DNA from: Centipeda infelix ATCC 43532
GTDB taxonomy: Bacteria > Bacillota > Negativicutes > Selenomonadales > Selenomonadaceae
DNA: 64,000 bases
Assembly (NCBI RefSeq): GCF_000234095.1
Contig: NZ_JH376797.1
Span: 322,493 to 386,492, forward strand
Direction: 5' to 3'
The position numbers and the translations under genes were made by a program. The notes beneath the pieces were generated by a model. That model worked only from the letters and a program-made list of their open reading frames with translations. It was not told the DNA's origin and made no database searches. Below are positions 55,098 to 63,916 of this stretch, in pieces (position 1 is the first letter of the stretch; each line of letters starts with the position of its first letter).

Positions 55098-58000
55098 ACG
55101 GATGCAGTTTACCGCCGATCAAAAAAAGGCGATTGAGACGCGTGGACAGAACATCCTCGTCGCAGCGGCGGCAGGGTCGGGAAAGACACGCGTGCTGGTT
55201 GAGCGCATCATCTCGCAGGTACGTGCGGGAACGCTGTCGCTGGATTGCATCCTCGTCCTCACCTTTACCAAGGCTGCTGCATCGGAGATGCGTGAGCGCA
55301 TTGAGGCAGCACTCAACGCCGAAATTGATGTCATTGTCGAGAACGGCGGGGCACTCGAAGAGGTCGCTGCGCTCGAACGGCAGCGCGTCCTCCTCACGGG
55401 GGCGGACATCTCAACATTCCACTCCTTTTGTCAGCGTCTGATCCAGTCGCACATCGATGCGACGGAGATCCCGCCGACCTTTCGCATTGCAAGCGAGCAG
55501 GAGATTCGGCTGCTGAAAAACGACGTGTTTGAACAGATGATTGAGAGCGAATACGAGAACGCGGCAGTGGGCGACCCCGAGGGCTTTCTTCCCTTTTCCG
55601 ATGCCTATGGAGGCGTGAAGGGGGACGACGAGAAACTGCAGGGAGAAATCCTCGCACTGCACGCCTTTTCGCTCAGTCAGCCCTCGCCCGTGACATGGCT
55701 TGCGGCACAGGGGAACGAGCGCACCGATACGCCGTATTGGGGGCGTGACGGGTTTCAGACCCTTGCGGATGAGCTCGAATACACTCTTTCAGAGGTCTGC
55801 ACGAACTATGCGGCAGCAATCGAGCTTCTCAAGAGCGGCGGCAACGACCTACGCACGGCAGCAGCCAAATGTCTTGAAGCACTTGCGCATAACAAGGGAA
55901 TCTATGAGGATTTGCACGCAGAGCTCAATGGATTTGTGAATGCCAAACAGGACAGCGCATGGGAAGCATTTCTGGCGCAAGCGGCTGCGGCGAAAAAGGC
56001 GAAGAAAAATATACCGCGCAAAGCGGTCGAGGACTGTGATCCCGATGTCGGAGCAAAACTCAAGAAGCTGACGGAAAAGATCCATGCCCCGTGGGATGGC
56101 TGCATTGCGCGTCTGCCCGCGACAGCACAGGAGCTATGCGATACCGAGAATGCTGCAAATGCCGCCATCCGTCAGTACGTTCGCCTGACAACCGCATTTC
56201 ACAATACGTTTCAGCAAAAAAAAATCGAGCGCGGCATCCTGGATTTCAGCGACCTTGAACATACGGCACTCGAACTGCTCTGTCGCGATCCGAAGCAGCT
56301 GCAGGAGGATCCTACCATTGCCGCACCGACGGAGATTGCCGATGAGCTGCGCGCCCATTACGACGCAATCATGGTGGACGAATACCAAGATACAAACGGA
56401 CTGCAGGAGGGGATTCTGCGGCAGATTGCACGCGAAAACAACCGCTTCATTGTCGGTGACGTGAAGCAGAGCATCTATCGGTTTCGCCTTGCCGATCCGT
56501 CGCTCTTTCAGCATACCTACGAGGTATACCGTGGCGACAGCGCAGAGGGCGAACTCGTGACGATGTCCGAGAACTTCCGCAGCCGCGCCGAGGTGCTTGA
56601 GCCCATCAACGAGATCTTCTCACAGATCATGAGCAAAGAAGCGGTCGACATTTCCTATGATGTTCATGCGTGTCTCAATCCGGGACGCGTATTTGCAGAG
56701 CCGACAAAGGGAACGTCACTTGCAGGGCCGCTTGAGATCAACCTCCTACGTGCAGACTATTCCGCTGACGCGGAGGAGCAGGGGGAGGAAGAGCGAAAAG
56801 CATTTGAAATTGAGGCGCATTTTATTGCACGCCGTATTCAGCAACTCAAATCCGAGGGGTACGTTCTGCACAACGGGGATGCCGTCCAAAACAAGGATAT
56901 TGTCATTCTCCTGCGTGGCGCGAAGGAGCGTGCTGGGATTCTGCTCGATGCGCTGCGAAAAGAAAACATCCCCGCATATGCGGACGATACTGCCGGCTAT
57001 TTTGAGGCGAGCGAGATTCGCATGATGCTCTCCCTGCTTGCCGTATTGGACAACGCCCGTCAGGATACGCCGCTTGCCGCCGTACTCGTATCCCCCATGA
57101 TTGGCATGACAATGGAGGACATGGCGGCACTGCGCATACATACACCACTTGGCGGTATCTATGACATCCTAACAGGTGCAGCAGGGGAAGGACTTTCAGA
57201 CAGTCTCATAGAAAAGGCGGCAAATGCACTGGAGCGCATCCGACGTTGGCGGCGCTGTGCCCTGGTGCAGAGCGTTCCCGAACTACTCCGCCTGCTCTAT
57301 CGTGAGACGGGCTACTATGACTACGTCGGTGGACTCCCCGGCGGCATCCTACGACAGGCAAATCTGCGTATGCTCATCGACCGCGCTGCCGATTTCGAGC
57401 GGACAAACGAGCGCGGACTATTTCGCTTTCTGCGTTACATCGATGCACTGAAGCGGCGCAGCACAGATCTCTCTGTTGCGCGTACCCTCGGTGAAAGCGA
57501 GGATGTCGTGCGCATCATGACGATCCACCGCAGCAAGGGGCTGGAGTTTCCCATCGTCTTTCTTGCGAACATCTCAGGTGCATTCAATACGCAGGATACA
57601 AGGGGCGATTTGCTCTACCATGCACACGAGGGCATCGGTCTGCGTGTCTATGAGAACAGCATGACCGGACGGCAGAAATACGATACCATGTCGCGAAGGA
57701 AAATCAAAGCCGTCATTCAACGCGAGACGATGGCAGAGGAGATGCGCATTCTCTACGTCGCCATGACACGCGCACAGGAAAAACTCATCCTGACGGGCAC
57801 GCTGAACATCACGCGTACGGGCAAGGACGCATTGGAGCAGCTCCGCGAGAACTGTCTCAAATATGCACAGACGGAAGACACTGTATTTCCAAAGGAGGCT
57901 ATTCTTGGCGCGAAATGCTATCTCGACTGGATTGCACTTGCCCTGATGCGCCATCCCGACGGAGCTGTCCTCTTCGACGATGTGGACGAGATTGCTCTCC

Positions 58001-58866
58001 GCCCGCCAACCAATGAAAAGGCACGTTTTGATCTACGTCTCCCGCATGAGGATGTGCAAGTTCCGCAGGATCTGTCAGAGGAAAGGGAAGACAACGTCCT
58101 TTCTGCCGTCCGTGCCGATGAACCCCTCCCGGCGGGCAAGGATGCCGACCGTGTCGCGGCGGTTCTGGGCTGGGTCTATGATTTGCGCGGAACAGCGCAG
58201 ATCCACGCAAAGACCAGTGTCACAGAGCTTAAGCGGCAGCAGGCAGCTGAGGAGGAGTCGATCGCTCCATTCCTGCCGGCTGTTGCTGATTCAGTAGATA
58301 CACCCCAAGAATGGGAGGTTCCGCGATTCCTGCGCTCATCGGAACAAGAGCATCTGACACCGATGGAGCGCGGCACGGCAATGCACACCGTCATGCAGCA
58401 GCTCGACCTGTCGGATATCCCAAACATCTCCGCCATTGAGCGTCAGCTCGACCAACTCGTCGAAAAGGGGATTCTCACGGAGGCGGAGCGCGGCATCATC
58501 GATGTCGGGAACATATGGACATTCGTCTCTTCAAAACTGGGGCGGCGGATGCGTGCGGCAAAGGCAGTCTATCGTGAACTCCCCTTTGGACGTCTCCTTC
58601 CGGCACATACCTACTACAAAGAGGCAACGGATGAGGACGATCAGATTTTTTTGCAGGGCATCATCGACGTTCTCTTTGAGGAGGAAAACGGTGACTACAT
58701 CCTGCTCGACTACAAGACCGACCGTAAAATCTCCGCCGCAGCAGCACGAGCCCGCTATCAGTTCCAGATCGACCTCTACTGCGACGCTGTAGAAACCATC
58801 CTTGGCAAGGAGGTCAAAGAGCGTTACTTATTCCTGCTTGATACAGGCAGAGAGGTGAGGCTGTAA
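55090..58866 (+). CDS. addA: ATP-dependent helicase-nuclease subunit AddA
   Basis: A 1258-residue UvrD-type helicase with nuclease. Walker A AAAGSGKT is at 26-33, MVDEYQDT is motif II, VGDVKQSIYRFRLADP motif III, IMTIHRSKGLEFPIVF motif V, and VAMTRAQEKLILTG motif VI. The C-terminal nuclease carries LLDYKTDR. It forms the motor of AddAB. It overlaps addB by eight bases, and the HIT gene follows after 101 bases. Confidence 0.96.
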   Translation: MAERMQFTADQKKAIETRGQNILVAAAAGSGKTRVLVERIISQVRAGTLSLDCILVLTFTKAAASEMRERIEAALNAEIDVIVENGGALEEVAALERQRVLLTGADISTFHSFCQRLIQSHIDATEIPPTFRIASEQEIRLLKNDVFEQMIESEYENAAVGDPEGFLPFSDAYGGVKGDDEKLQGEILALHAFSLSQPSPVTWLAAQGNERTDTPYWGRDGFQTLADELEYTLSEVCTNYAAAIELLKSGGNDLRTAAAKCLEALAHNKGIYEDLHAELNGFVNAKQDSAWEAFLAQAAAAKKAKKNIPRKAVEDCDPDVGAKLKKLTEKIHAPWDGCIARLPATAQELCDTENAANAAIRQYVRLTTAFHNTFQQKKIERGILDFSDLEHTALELLCRDPKQLQEDPTIAAPTEIADELRAHYDAIMVDEYQDTNGLQEGILRQIARENNRFIVGDVKQSIYRFRLADPSLFQHTYEVYRGDSAEGELVTMSENFRSRAEVLEPINEIFSQIMSKEAVDISYDVHACLNPGRVFAEPTKGTSLAGPLEINLLRADYSADAEEQGEEERKAFEIEAHFIARRIQQLKSEGYVLHNGDAVQNKDIVILLRGAKERAGILLDALRKENIPAYADDTAGYFEASEIRMMLSLLAVLDNARQDTPLAAVLVSPMIGMTMEDMAALRIHTPLGGIYDILTGAAGEGLSDSLIEKAANALERIRRWRRCALVQSVPELLRLLYRETGYYDYVGGLPGGILRQANLRMLIDRAADFERTNERGLFRFLRYIDALKRRSTDLSVARTLGESEDVVRIMTIHRSKGLEFPIVFLANISGAFNTQDTRGDLLYHAHEGIGLRVYENSMTGRQKYDTMSRRKIKAVIQRETMAEEMRILYVAMTRAQEKLILTGTLNITRTGKDALEQLRENCLKYAQTEDTVFPKEAILGAKCYLDWIALALMRHPDGAVLFDDVDEIALRPPTNEKARFDLRLPHEDVQVPQDLSEEREDNVLSAVRADEPLPAGKDADRVAAVLGWVYDLRGTAQIHAKTSVTELKRQQAAEEESIAPFLPAVADSVDTPQEWEVPRFLRSSEQEHLTPMERGTAMHTVMQQLDLSDIPNISAIERQLDQLVEKGILTEAERGIIDVGNIWTFVSSKLGRRMRAAKAVYRELPFGRLLPAHTYYKEATDEDDQIFLQGIIDVLFEEENGDYILLDYKTDRKISAAAARARYQFQIDLYCDAVETILGKEVKERYLFLLDTGREVRL

Positions 58867-58967
58867 TAGAACATGTGCGGTAGAGAACGTGTCAGCGCAG
58901 GAGGAAAAGCAAGCAGGAATATATCTCTTCTTCACGAATTAGTAAGTCTTGAAAGGAAGTGAATCAA

Positions 58968-59315
58968 ATGGCAGATTGTATTTTTTGCAAGATTGCTCAT
59001 GGGGAGATTCCCTCGACAAAGGTCTATGAGGACGACACCGTGCTCGCATTTCGTGATCTCGATCCGCAGGCTCCGGAGCACGTTCTCATCATCCCAAAGA
59101 AGCATCTTTCGAGTGTACTGGACTTTGGCGCAGAGGATCGGGAGCTGGCAGCACATATTCTGACCGATGTTGTTCCTGCACTTGCGCGTACGTTGGGTAT
59201 TGACGCGGGCGGTTTTCGTCTCGTGACAAACACAGGAGCGGATGGCGGACAGACGGTCGGACATCTGCATTTTCATCTGCTTGGCGGACGTTCGCTCACA
59301 TGGCCACCGGGCTGA
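58968..59315 (+). CDS. HIT-family nucleotide hydrolase (HinT-like)
   Basis: A 115-residue protein with CIFCKIAHGEIPS at the start and VGHLHFHLLGG at 97-107, in which His99, His101 and His103 form the HIT triad. HinT proteins hydrolyse adenosine phosphoramidates and aminoacyl-AMP. GAAAGGAAGTGAATCAA precedes the ATG. A terminator follows, so this appears to be a single-gene unit or the end of the repair operon. Confidence 0.93.
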   Translation: MADCIFCKIAHGEIPSTKVYEDDTVLAFRDLDPQAPEHVLIIPKKHLSSVLDFGAEDRELAAHILTDVVPALARTLGIDAGGFRLVTNTGADGGQTVGHLHFHLLGGRSLTWPPG

Positions 59316-59338
59316 CAAAAGCATCATATTCCAATTAG

Positions 59339-59383
59339 GGTAGTGTTATGTCACGTTATATTGTGATAAATACTGCCTTTTTT
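59339..59383 (+). terminator. Terminator after the HIT gene
   Basis: Outer stem GGTAGT/ACTGCC (59339-59344 with 59372-59377) and inner TGTCAC/GTGATA with wobble pairs, followed by six Ts. Confidence 0.65.
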
Positions 59384-59462
59384 GTTTAAGTTCCCTCACA
59401 AGCAAACGATATAATTTATATAAGATAGAATAGTTTGTCAATATAGATAGGAGGTGTCAGCG

Positions 59463-59741
59463 ATGGTAGAACGTGTTGAGCGGGTCATGCGAATCAAGCG
59501 CCTCAGGTTCAACAACGACGAGTTGTTCGAGCGGAGAAAAGGCTTTGAAGAGCAGGAGCAGGGAGAGTCGTTTGCTTCTATTTTTGAAGATGAAATAGAG
59601 AAGAAGAAAAAACGTCAATCGGACAATGATTCCTCAAACAGCGCGTATCAGCTTGATGTCGGTCGTCCTACGCAGTCCCTTTTTTATCAGGGAAAAGCTG
59701 ATATTTCAGTGGTGAAGGGAAAGCTGCCCCATGCCGGATGA
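59463..59741 (+). CDS. Small conserved-looking protein, unknown
   Basis: A 92-residue, very charged protein starting MVERVERVMRIKRLRFNNDE. It has a Glu/Lys-rich middle (EDEIEKKKKRQ) and a Ser/Asn tail. AGGAGGTGTCAGCG precedes ATG 59463; an earlier GTG at 59454 overlaps the ribosome site. A TATAAT at 59410-59415 may be part of its promoter. Its 3' end overlaps tadA by 11 bases, suggesting co-expression. No family is recognised. Confidence 0.7.
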   Translation: MVERVERVMRIKRLRFNNDELFERRKGFEEQEQGESFASIFEDEIEKKKKRQSDNDSSNSAYQLDVGRPTQSLFYQGKADISVVKGKLPHAG

Positions 59742-60204
59742 TGTGCATGGAATGCGGCTGGCTCTTGCGGAGGCAGAACGTGCCTATGCACTTGGTGAGG
59801 TTCCCATCGGTGCTGTCATATTGGATGAGACGGGAACCGTCATTGCCAGTGGATATAATCTGCGTGAAACACAGCATGATGCAACGGCACATGCCGAGCT
59901 GCTCGCCATCCAACGTGCCTGTCAGCATCTCGGCCGCTGGCGTCTCACGGGCATGACAATCTATGTAACCATCGAGCCATGTCCGATGTGTGCCGGTGCC
60001 ATCGTCATGAGCCGCATCAGCCGCGTGGTCTATGGAAGTACGGATACAAAGGCGGGAGCCTGCGAGTCACTCTTTAACATCACGGAATGCCCTGCACTGA
60101 ACCATCAGCCCGAAATGCGTTCCGGCGTCTTGGCAGAGGAGTGCTCAGAGATCATCAAGCGTTTTTTTCGCGCACGGCGAAAAAGCAAAGGTGCGCCATC
60201 ATAG
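59731..60204 (+). CDS. tadA: tRNA-specific adenosine deaminase TadA
   Basis: A 157-residue zinc deaminase: HAE at 54-56 and PCPMC with Cys84 and Cys87 hold the zinc, and Glu56 is the proton shuttle. It converts A34 of tRNA-Arg to inosine. The start overlaps the preceding small gene. A strong bidirectional terminator follows at 60234-60270. Confidence 0.95.
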   Translation: MPDDVHGMRLALAEAERAYALGEVPIGAVILDETGTVIASGYNLRETQHDATAHAELLAIQRACQHLGRWRLTGMTIYVTIEPCPMCAGAIVMSRISRVVYGSTDTKAGACESLFNITECPALNHQPEMRSGVLAEECSEIIKRFFRARRKSKGAPS

Positions 60205-60233
60205 ACAAACCGTTCCTCACTTGCTTGCACGAT

Positions 60234-60270
60234 AAAAGCCGTCCACAGCGTTTTGCCGTGGACGGCTTTT
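60234..60270. terminator. Bidirectional terminator between tadA and the lipoprotein gene
   Basis: AAAAGCCGTCCAC (60234-60246) and GTGGACGGCTTTT (60258-60270) form a perfect 13-base stem with A and T runs at each end. It serves both converging genes. Confidence 0.93.
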
Positions 60271-60282
60271 ACATGGGAAAAG

Positions 60283-61191
60283 TTACTTGAGTGCTTCCTG
60301 CAAGGTCTTCATATTATTTTTCATTGTGTCGATATAGGCATTCTTCGCCGCAGGGGTTGCCTCACCAGTCACAACAGGATCGAGTGTATAGATCTTCGCT
60401 CCCGTCTCGCGAGCGATGGTCTCAGCAGCAGCAGGGGAGTACTGGGGCTCCGTAAAGAGAACCTTTGTGGGGAGGGCGTTGACCTGTTCGATGGTCTCCT
60501 GCAGCTCCGTCGGAGTCGGCTCTGTGCCGGGCTCACGCTCCACAACACCGATGATGTTCAGATTGAATTCCTTTGCAAAGTAGGGGAACGCCTCGTGAAA
60601 CGTGACAATGTCCTTGTGCGGAACATTGTCGAGAGCCGCGTGCATTTCACTCTTGAGCGAGGTGAGCTTTTCGATGTATGCGACGGCGTTCTTCTCGTAT
60701 GCCGCAGCATGCGCGGGATCAGCTTCCTTGAGCTGGTCGGCAATGTTCCGTACCTGCGTAATCGCATCCGTAACACTCAGCCAGACGTGGGGATTGTCCC
60801 CCTCCTCGTCATCATGAATGAGTTCGATGCCGCGCGAGGCATCGATGACCTTCAGCTTCTTCTGCTGCTCGGTCACCTTGTCCATGAAGTCCTCCATACC
60901 GGCTCCATTGATGACAAAGGCATCCGCCTTTTCGAGCGTCTTCATATCCTCCGTCATGAGCTGATAGTCATGCAGGCAGCCCGTCTGCGGCTTCGTCATA
61001 TTATATACTTCGACGCCGTCCACACCGTCTGTAATGTTGATTGTCGCAACATACATGGGATAGAACGAGGTAACAATGCGGAACGGCTCTGCCGTTTTCT
61101 TTTCTGCGGGCTTGTCCGCGCCGCCGCAGCCGACAAGGGCAACGGAAAGGACAAGGAGCAGGAGAGATAGAATCTTCGTTGTACTACGCAT
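60283..61191 (-). CDS. Metal ABC transporter substrate-binding lipoprotein (ZnuA-like)
   Basis: A 302-residue lipoprotein: a signal peptide with LVGC lipobox (Cys22), followed by the cluster A-I fold with NGAGMEDFMDKV, NPHVWLSVTDA, TFHEAFPYFAKEF and FTEPQYSP. The His residues of the second and third motifs and the acidic residue of the last are the usual zinc or manganese ligands. No permease or ATPase gene lies next to it, so its partners are elsewhere. TAAGGAGATCTGTTACCC precedes the ATG. Confidence 0.9.
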   Translation of the reverse strand: MRSTTKILSLLLLVLSVALVGCGGADKPAEKKTAEPFRIVTSFYPMYVATINITDGVDGVEVYNMTKPQTGCLHDYQLMTEDMKTLEKADAFVINGAGMEDFMDKVTEQQKKLKVIDASRGIELIHDDEEGDNPHVWLSVTDAITQVRNIADQLKEADPAHAAAYEKNAVAYIEKLTSLKSEMHAALDNVPHKDIVTFHEAFPYFAKEFNLNIIGVVEREPGTEPTPTELQETIEQVNALPTKVLFTEPQYSPAAAETIARETGAKIYTLDPVVTGEATPAAKNAYIDTMKNNMKTLQEALK

Positions 61192-61235
61192 GGGTAACAG
61201 ATCTCCTTAAAGCAGTTGAACATTATGTGAATTTG

Positions 61236-61247
61236 GTGAAATTTCAC
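61236..61247. promoter_or_regulatory. 12-base palindrome in the lipoprotein gene leader
   Basis: GTGAAATTTCAC is a perfect dyad 44 bases upstream of the lipoprotein start, just downstream of its -10 box. A related TGAAAATTTCA lies in the gap towards rpsU. It may bind a metal-dependent repressor such as Zur or Fur, which is inferred only from the gene it precedes. Confidence 0.45.
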
Positions 61248-61254
61248 GAGTAGA

Positions 61255-61284
61255 ATAATACCGCACGTTGAGAGGTAATGTCAA
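61255..61284 (-). promoter_or_regulatory. Lipoprotein gene promoter
   Basis: Minus-strand TTGACA (+ 61279-61284) and TATTAT (61255-61260), spacer 18. Confidence 0.75.
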
Positions 61285-61389
61285 TATAAAATATAAAAAT
61301 TTTTTATTGTTGCATACTATGTATAAATAGATGTTCAAACGAACAGTTGATGATATCCTCAGCTGTTTTGTGAAAATTTCATAACACGA

Positions 61390-61419
61390 TTGACACGGAT
61401 TATCCCTATGGGGTATAAT
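61390..61419 (+). promoter_or_regulatory. rpsU promoter
   Basis: TTGACA (61390-61395) and TATAAT (61414-61419), both consensus, spacer 18. Confidence 0.88.
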
Positions 61420-61476
61420 GTCCTTGCATCATTTATTGGTGCAACATTACTCCGCGCGTGGAGGGAGGGGAAATGC

Positions 61477-61659
61477 ATGGCAAATGAAATCAAGGTCGGC
61501 AAAAATGAGTCGATCGATAGTGCTCTCCGCCGCTTTAAGCGTATGTCACAGAAGGCCGGCACTCTTGCCGAAGTTCGTAAGCGTGAACATTACGAGAAAC
61601 CGAGCGTTCGCCGCAAAAAGAAGTCTGAGGCAGCGCGTAAACGCAAATACAGGGGCTGA
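61477..61659 (+). CDS. rpsU: 30S ribosomal protein S21
   Basis: A 60-residue basic protein: [20 protein letters not shown] followed by a [16 protein letters not shown] tail. It helps 16S rRNA pair with mRNA. GAGGGAGGGGAAATGC precedes the ATG at 61477; the longer open frame upstream includes the promoter and is not used. A terminator separates it from yqeY, though the pair is often co-transcribed. Confidence 0.96.
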   Translation: MANEIKVGKNESIDSALRRFKRMSQKAGTLAEVRKREHYEKPSVRRKKKSEAARKRKYRG

Positions 61660-61669
61660 TTGCAAAGAG

Positions 61670-61701
61670 ACATCCGTGGACGCTGTGCCACGGATGTTTT
61701 T
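61670..61701 (+). terminator. Terminator between rpsU and yqeY
   Basis: ACATCCGTGG (61670-61679), eight-base loop, CCACGGATGT (61688-61697), then TTTT. Read-through would still supply yqeY, which has no clear promoter of its own. Confidence 0.88.
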
Positions 61702-61734
61702 CTATTTTATGTTTTTACGAAAGGATGGACAACA

Positions 61735-62178
61735 ATGTCATTGATGGAAAAACTGACTGCAGATATGAAGGAAGCCATGAAGCAGGGCGAGAAGGAGCGT
61801 CTTTCGGTTATCCGTCTCGTGCGCGGTGCCGTGCGTCAGGCTGAGATCGACGGGAAGAAGACGCTGAGTGACGACGAGATCATCGGTGTGATCACAAAGG
61901 AAGTAAAGATGCGCCGTGACTCCATTGAGGAGTTTGAACGCGGCGGGCGCAGTGATCTGGTTGAGAAGACACAGGCAGAAATTGCGATCCTGATGCCGTA
62001 TCTCCCCGCGCAGCTCAGTCCCGATGAAGTGCGGCAGCTTGTCGAAACTGCCGTTGCCGAGGTCGGCGCAACGACCGCAAAGGATATGGGCAAGGTCATG
62101 GGGGTTCTCATGCCGCGTGTAAAGGGGCGTGCCGACGGAAAACTTGTGAATGAAATTGTCCGCGCTCTCTTGAAATAA
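61735..62178 (+). CDS. yqeY: GatB/YqeY domain protein
   Basis: A 147-residue protein with LMEKLTADMKEAMKQGEKER at the start and VLMPRVKGRADGKLVNEIV at the end, the YqeY pattern shared with the GatB C-terminus. It may bind tRNA or act with amidotransferase. AAAGGATGGACAACA precedes the ATG at 61735. It lies after rpsU, as in many Firmicutes. Confidence 0.93.
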   Translation: MSLMEKLTADMKEAMKQGEKERLSVIRLVRGAVRQAEIDGKKTLSDDEIIGVITKEVKMRRDSIEEFERGGRSDLVEKTQAEIAILMPYLPAQLSPDEVRQLVETAVAEVGATTAKDMGKVMGVLMPRVKGRADGKLVNEIVRALLK

Positions 62179-62198
62179 ATGTTCTGATATCGTAAACT

Positions 62199-62235
62199 CC
62201 CCGTACATTCCTTTTGACAAAGGCGCGGGGATTTT
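62199..62235 (+). terminator. Compound hairpin after yqeY, overlapping the recA promoter
   Basis: CCCCG (62199-62203) pairs with CGGGG (62226-62230), and CCTTT (62210-62214) with AAAGG (62219-62223) inside, followed by ATTTT. The recA -35 box lies within the hairpin. Confidence 0.5.
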
Positions 62236-62243
62236 CGTATAAT
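62214..62243 (+). promoter_or_regulatory. recA promoter
   Basis: TTGACA (62214-62219) and TATAAT (62238-62243), spacer 18. No clear LexA box of the GAAC-N4-GTTC type was found here. Confidence 0.85.
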
Positions 62244-62278
62244 TGGAACGAGAATAACATATTAAAGGAGCGGATGAT

Positions 62279-63412
62279 ATGGCGGAGAAGGACAAGAAGG
62301 ACAGCAAACGCGACAAGCCCATGACGCGCGATGAGGCACTGGAAAACGCGCTCAAGCAGATCGAGAAAAATCATGGCAAGGGCGCGATCATGCGTCTTGG
62401 CGAAGCCAAGGCAAATATGAATATTGAGGTGATATCGACCGGCATCCTGCCGCTCGATATTGCCCTTGGCGTTGGAGGCATCCCGCGCGGCAGAATTATT
62501 GAGGTTTACGGCCCCGAATCCTCCGGTAAGACAACCGTCACCCTCCACATGATTGCAGAGGCACAAAAGGCAGGAGGACTTGCCGCATTTATCGATGCAG
62601 AGCACGCGCTCGATCCGGAGTATGCGCGCAAACTGGGTGTCAACACCGAGGATCTCCTCATTTCCCAGCCGGATACGGGCGAGCAGGCACTTGAGATCGT
62701 GGATGCGCTTGTACACAGCGGTGCCATCGACATCATCGTGGTAGACTCCGTCGCGGCACTCGTTCCAAAGTCTGAGATTGAGGGCGACATGGGATCGTCC
62801 GTCGTCGGTCTCCAGGCACGTCTGATGAGCCAGGCGATGCGCAAACTCACGGGCATCATCAGTAAGACCCGTACCGTTGCCGTCTTCATCAACCAGCTGC
62901 GCGAAAAGATCGGCGTCACCTACGGCAATCCGGAAACGACAACAGGCGGCCGCGCACTGAAATTCTACGCCTCCGTGCGTATTGACGTGCGCCGTGCAGA
63001 CTCCATCAAGCAAGGAACGGAGTCCCTCGGCAACCGTACGCGTGCGAAGATTGTCAAGAACAAGGTCGCACCGCCCTTTAAGACGGCAGAGTTTGACATC
63101 ATCTATGGCGAGGGTGTCTCGCGTCTTGGCAGCATCATCGACATGGCGGTCGATCTGGATCTCATAAACAAAAGCGGCGCATGGTACTCCTATGAGGGAA
63201 CACGTCTCGGGCAGGGTAAGGAAAACGCAAAGGCGACCTTGGAGGAAAAACCGGAACTCATTGCTGAGATTGAAGAAAAGATCCGTACCAAACTCCTCGT
63301 CGAAGGTGTAACCCCGAAAAAGAAGGGCGGATCAAAAAAATCCTCCGCCGATACAGATCAAGAAACATCGGATCTTCCGGAGGAAGAAGCGATGTCGGAG
63401 ACGGATGAATGA
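62279..63412 (+). CDS. recA: Recombinase RecA
   Basis: A 377-residue protein. Walker A GPESSGKT is at 78-85, [13 protein letters not shown] holds the Walker B region, and the [11 protein letters not shown] segment forms loop 2. A Lys/Ser/acidic tail ends the protein. It drives strand exchange and SOS signalling and would trigger the prophage's ImmA-dependent induction indirectly. AAAGGAGCGGATGAT precedes the ATG. It overlaps recX by four bases. Confidence 0.97.
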   Translation: MAEKDKKDSKRDKPMTRDEALENALKQIEKNHGKGAIMRLGEAKANMNIEVISTGILPLDIALGVGGIPRGRIIEVYGPESSGKTTVTLHMIAEAQKAGGLAAFIDAEHALDPEYARKLGVNTEDLLISQPDTGEQALEIVDALVHSGAIDIIVVDSVAALVPKSEIEGDMGSSVVGLQARLMSQAMRKLTGIISKTRTVAVFINQLREKIGVTYGNPETTTGGRALKFYASVRIDVRRADSIKQGTESLGNRTRAKIVKNKVAPPFKTAEFDIIYGEGVSRLGSIIDMAVDLDLINKSGAWYSYEGTRLGQGKENAKATLEEKPELIAEIEEKIRTKLLVEGVTPKKKGGSKKSSADTDQETSDLPEEEAMSETDE

Positions 63413-63900
63413 GCGATGCTCACGATACGGGAGTGAAGCGTTCTCGAAAGTCCGCAGATAAAACGGCTCTGATGACGGCAGTTGACTATCTTGCACGGCA
63501 GGCACACAGCGAACAGAAGCTACGTGAAAAACTCACGCGCAAGGGCTTTCCCGAAGAGGAGATCGAGGCCGCCATCACCCGTCTCATCGAGCGTCACTAT
63601 CTTGACGATACGGATCTCTGCACTCAACAGTTCATGTATCTCTACAACGAAAGTCGGTATTCCGTTCGTCAGATCTGTGCGAAGCTCATGCAGCGCGGCT
63701 TCGATCACAACCTTGTATGGAGTGTTGTCCCCGAGGATACCTACGAACGGGAAACAGCAGCTGCCGAGCGCGTGCTTGCAATGAAGTTCAAGCCAACAGA
63801 CAACTATCAAAAGATGATGGCAAATCTCTATCAGAAGGGGTTTTCCGTCGATGTATCACACGCAGCCGTGCGAAATTTTACGGAAGATGCAGAAGATTAG
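63409..63900 (+). CDS. recX: Regulatory protein RecX
   Basis: A 163-residue all-helical protein. [20 protein letters not shown], then [16 protein letters not shown] and [15 protein letters not shown], form the three-helix repeats of RecX. It modulates RecA filaments. The start overlaps the recA stop. Confidence 0.94.
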   Translation: MSDAHDTGVKRSRKSADKTALMTAVDYLARQAHSEQKLREKLTRKGFPEEEIEAAITRLIERHYLDDTDLCTQQFMYLYNESRYSVRQICAKLMQRGFDHNLVWSVVPEDTYERETAAAERVLAMKFKPTDNYQKMMANLYQKGFSVDVSHAAVRNFTEDAED

Positions 63901-63916
63901 AGAGAAAGGGACATCT

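Noticed and set aside
62180-62278. LexA box before recA
   Set aside because: No GAAC-N4-GTTC-like dyad in the gap; the GAAC at 62247 has no partner.
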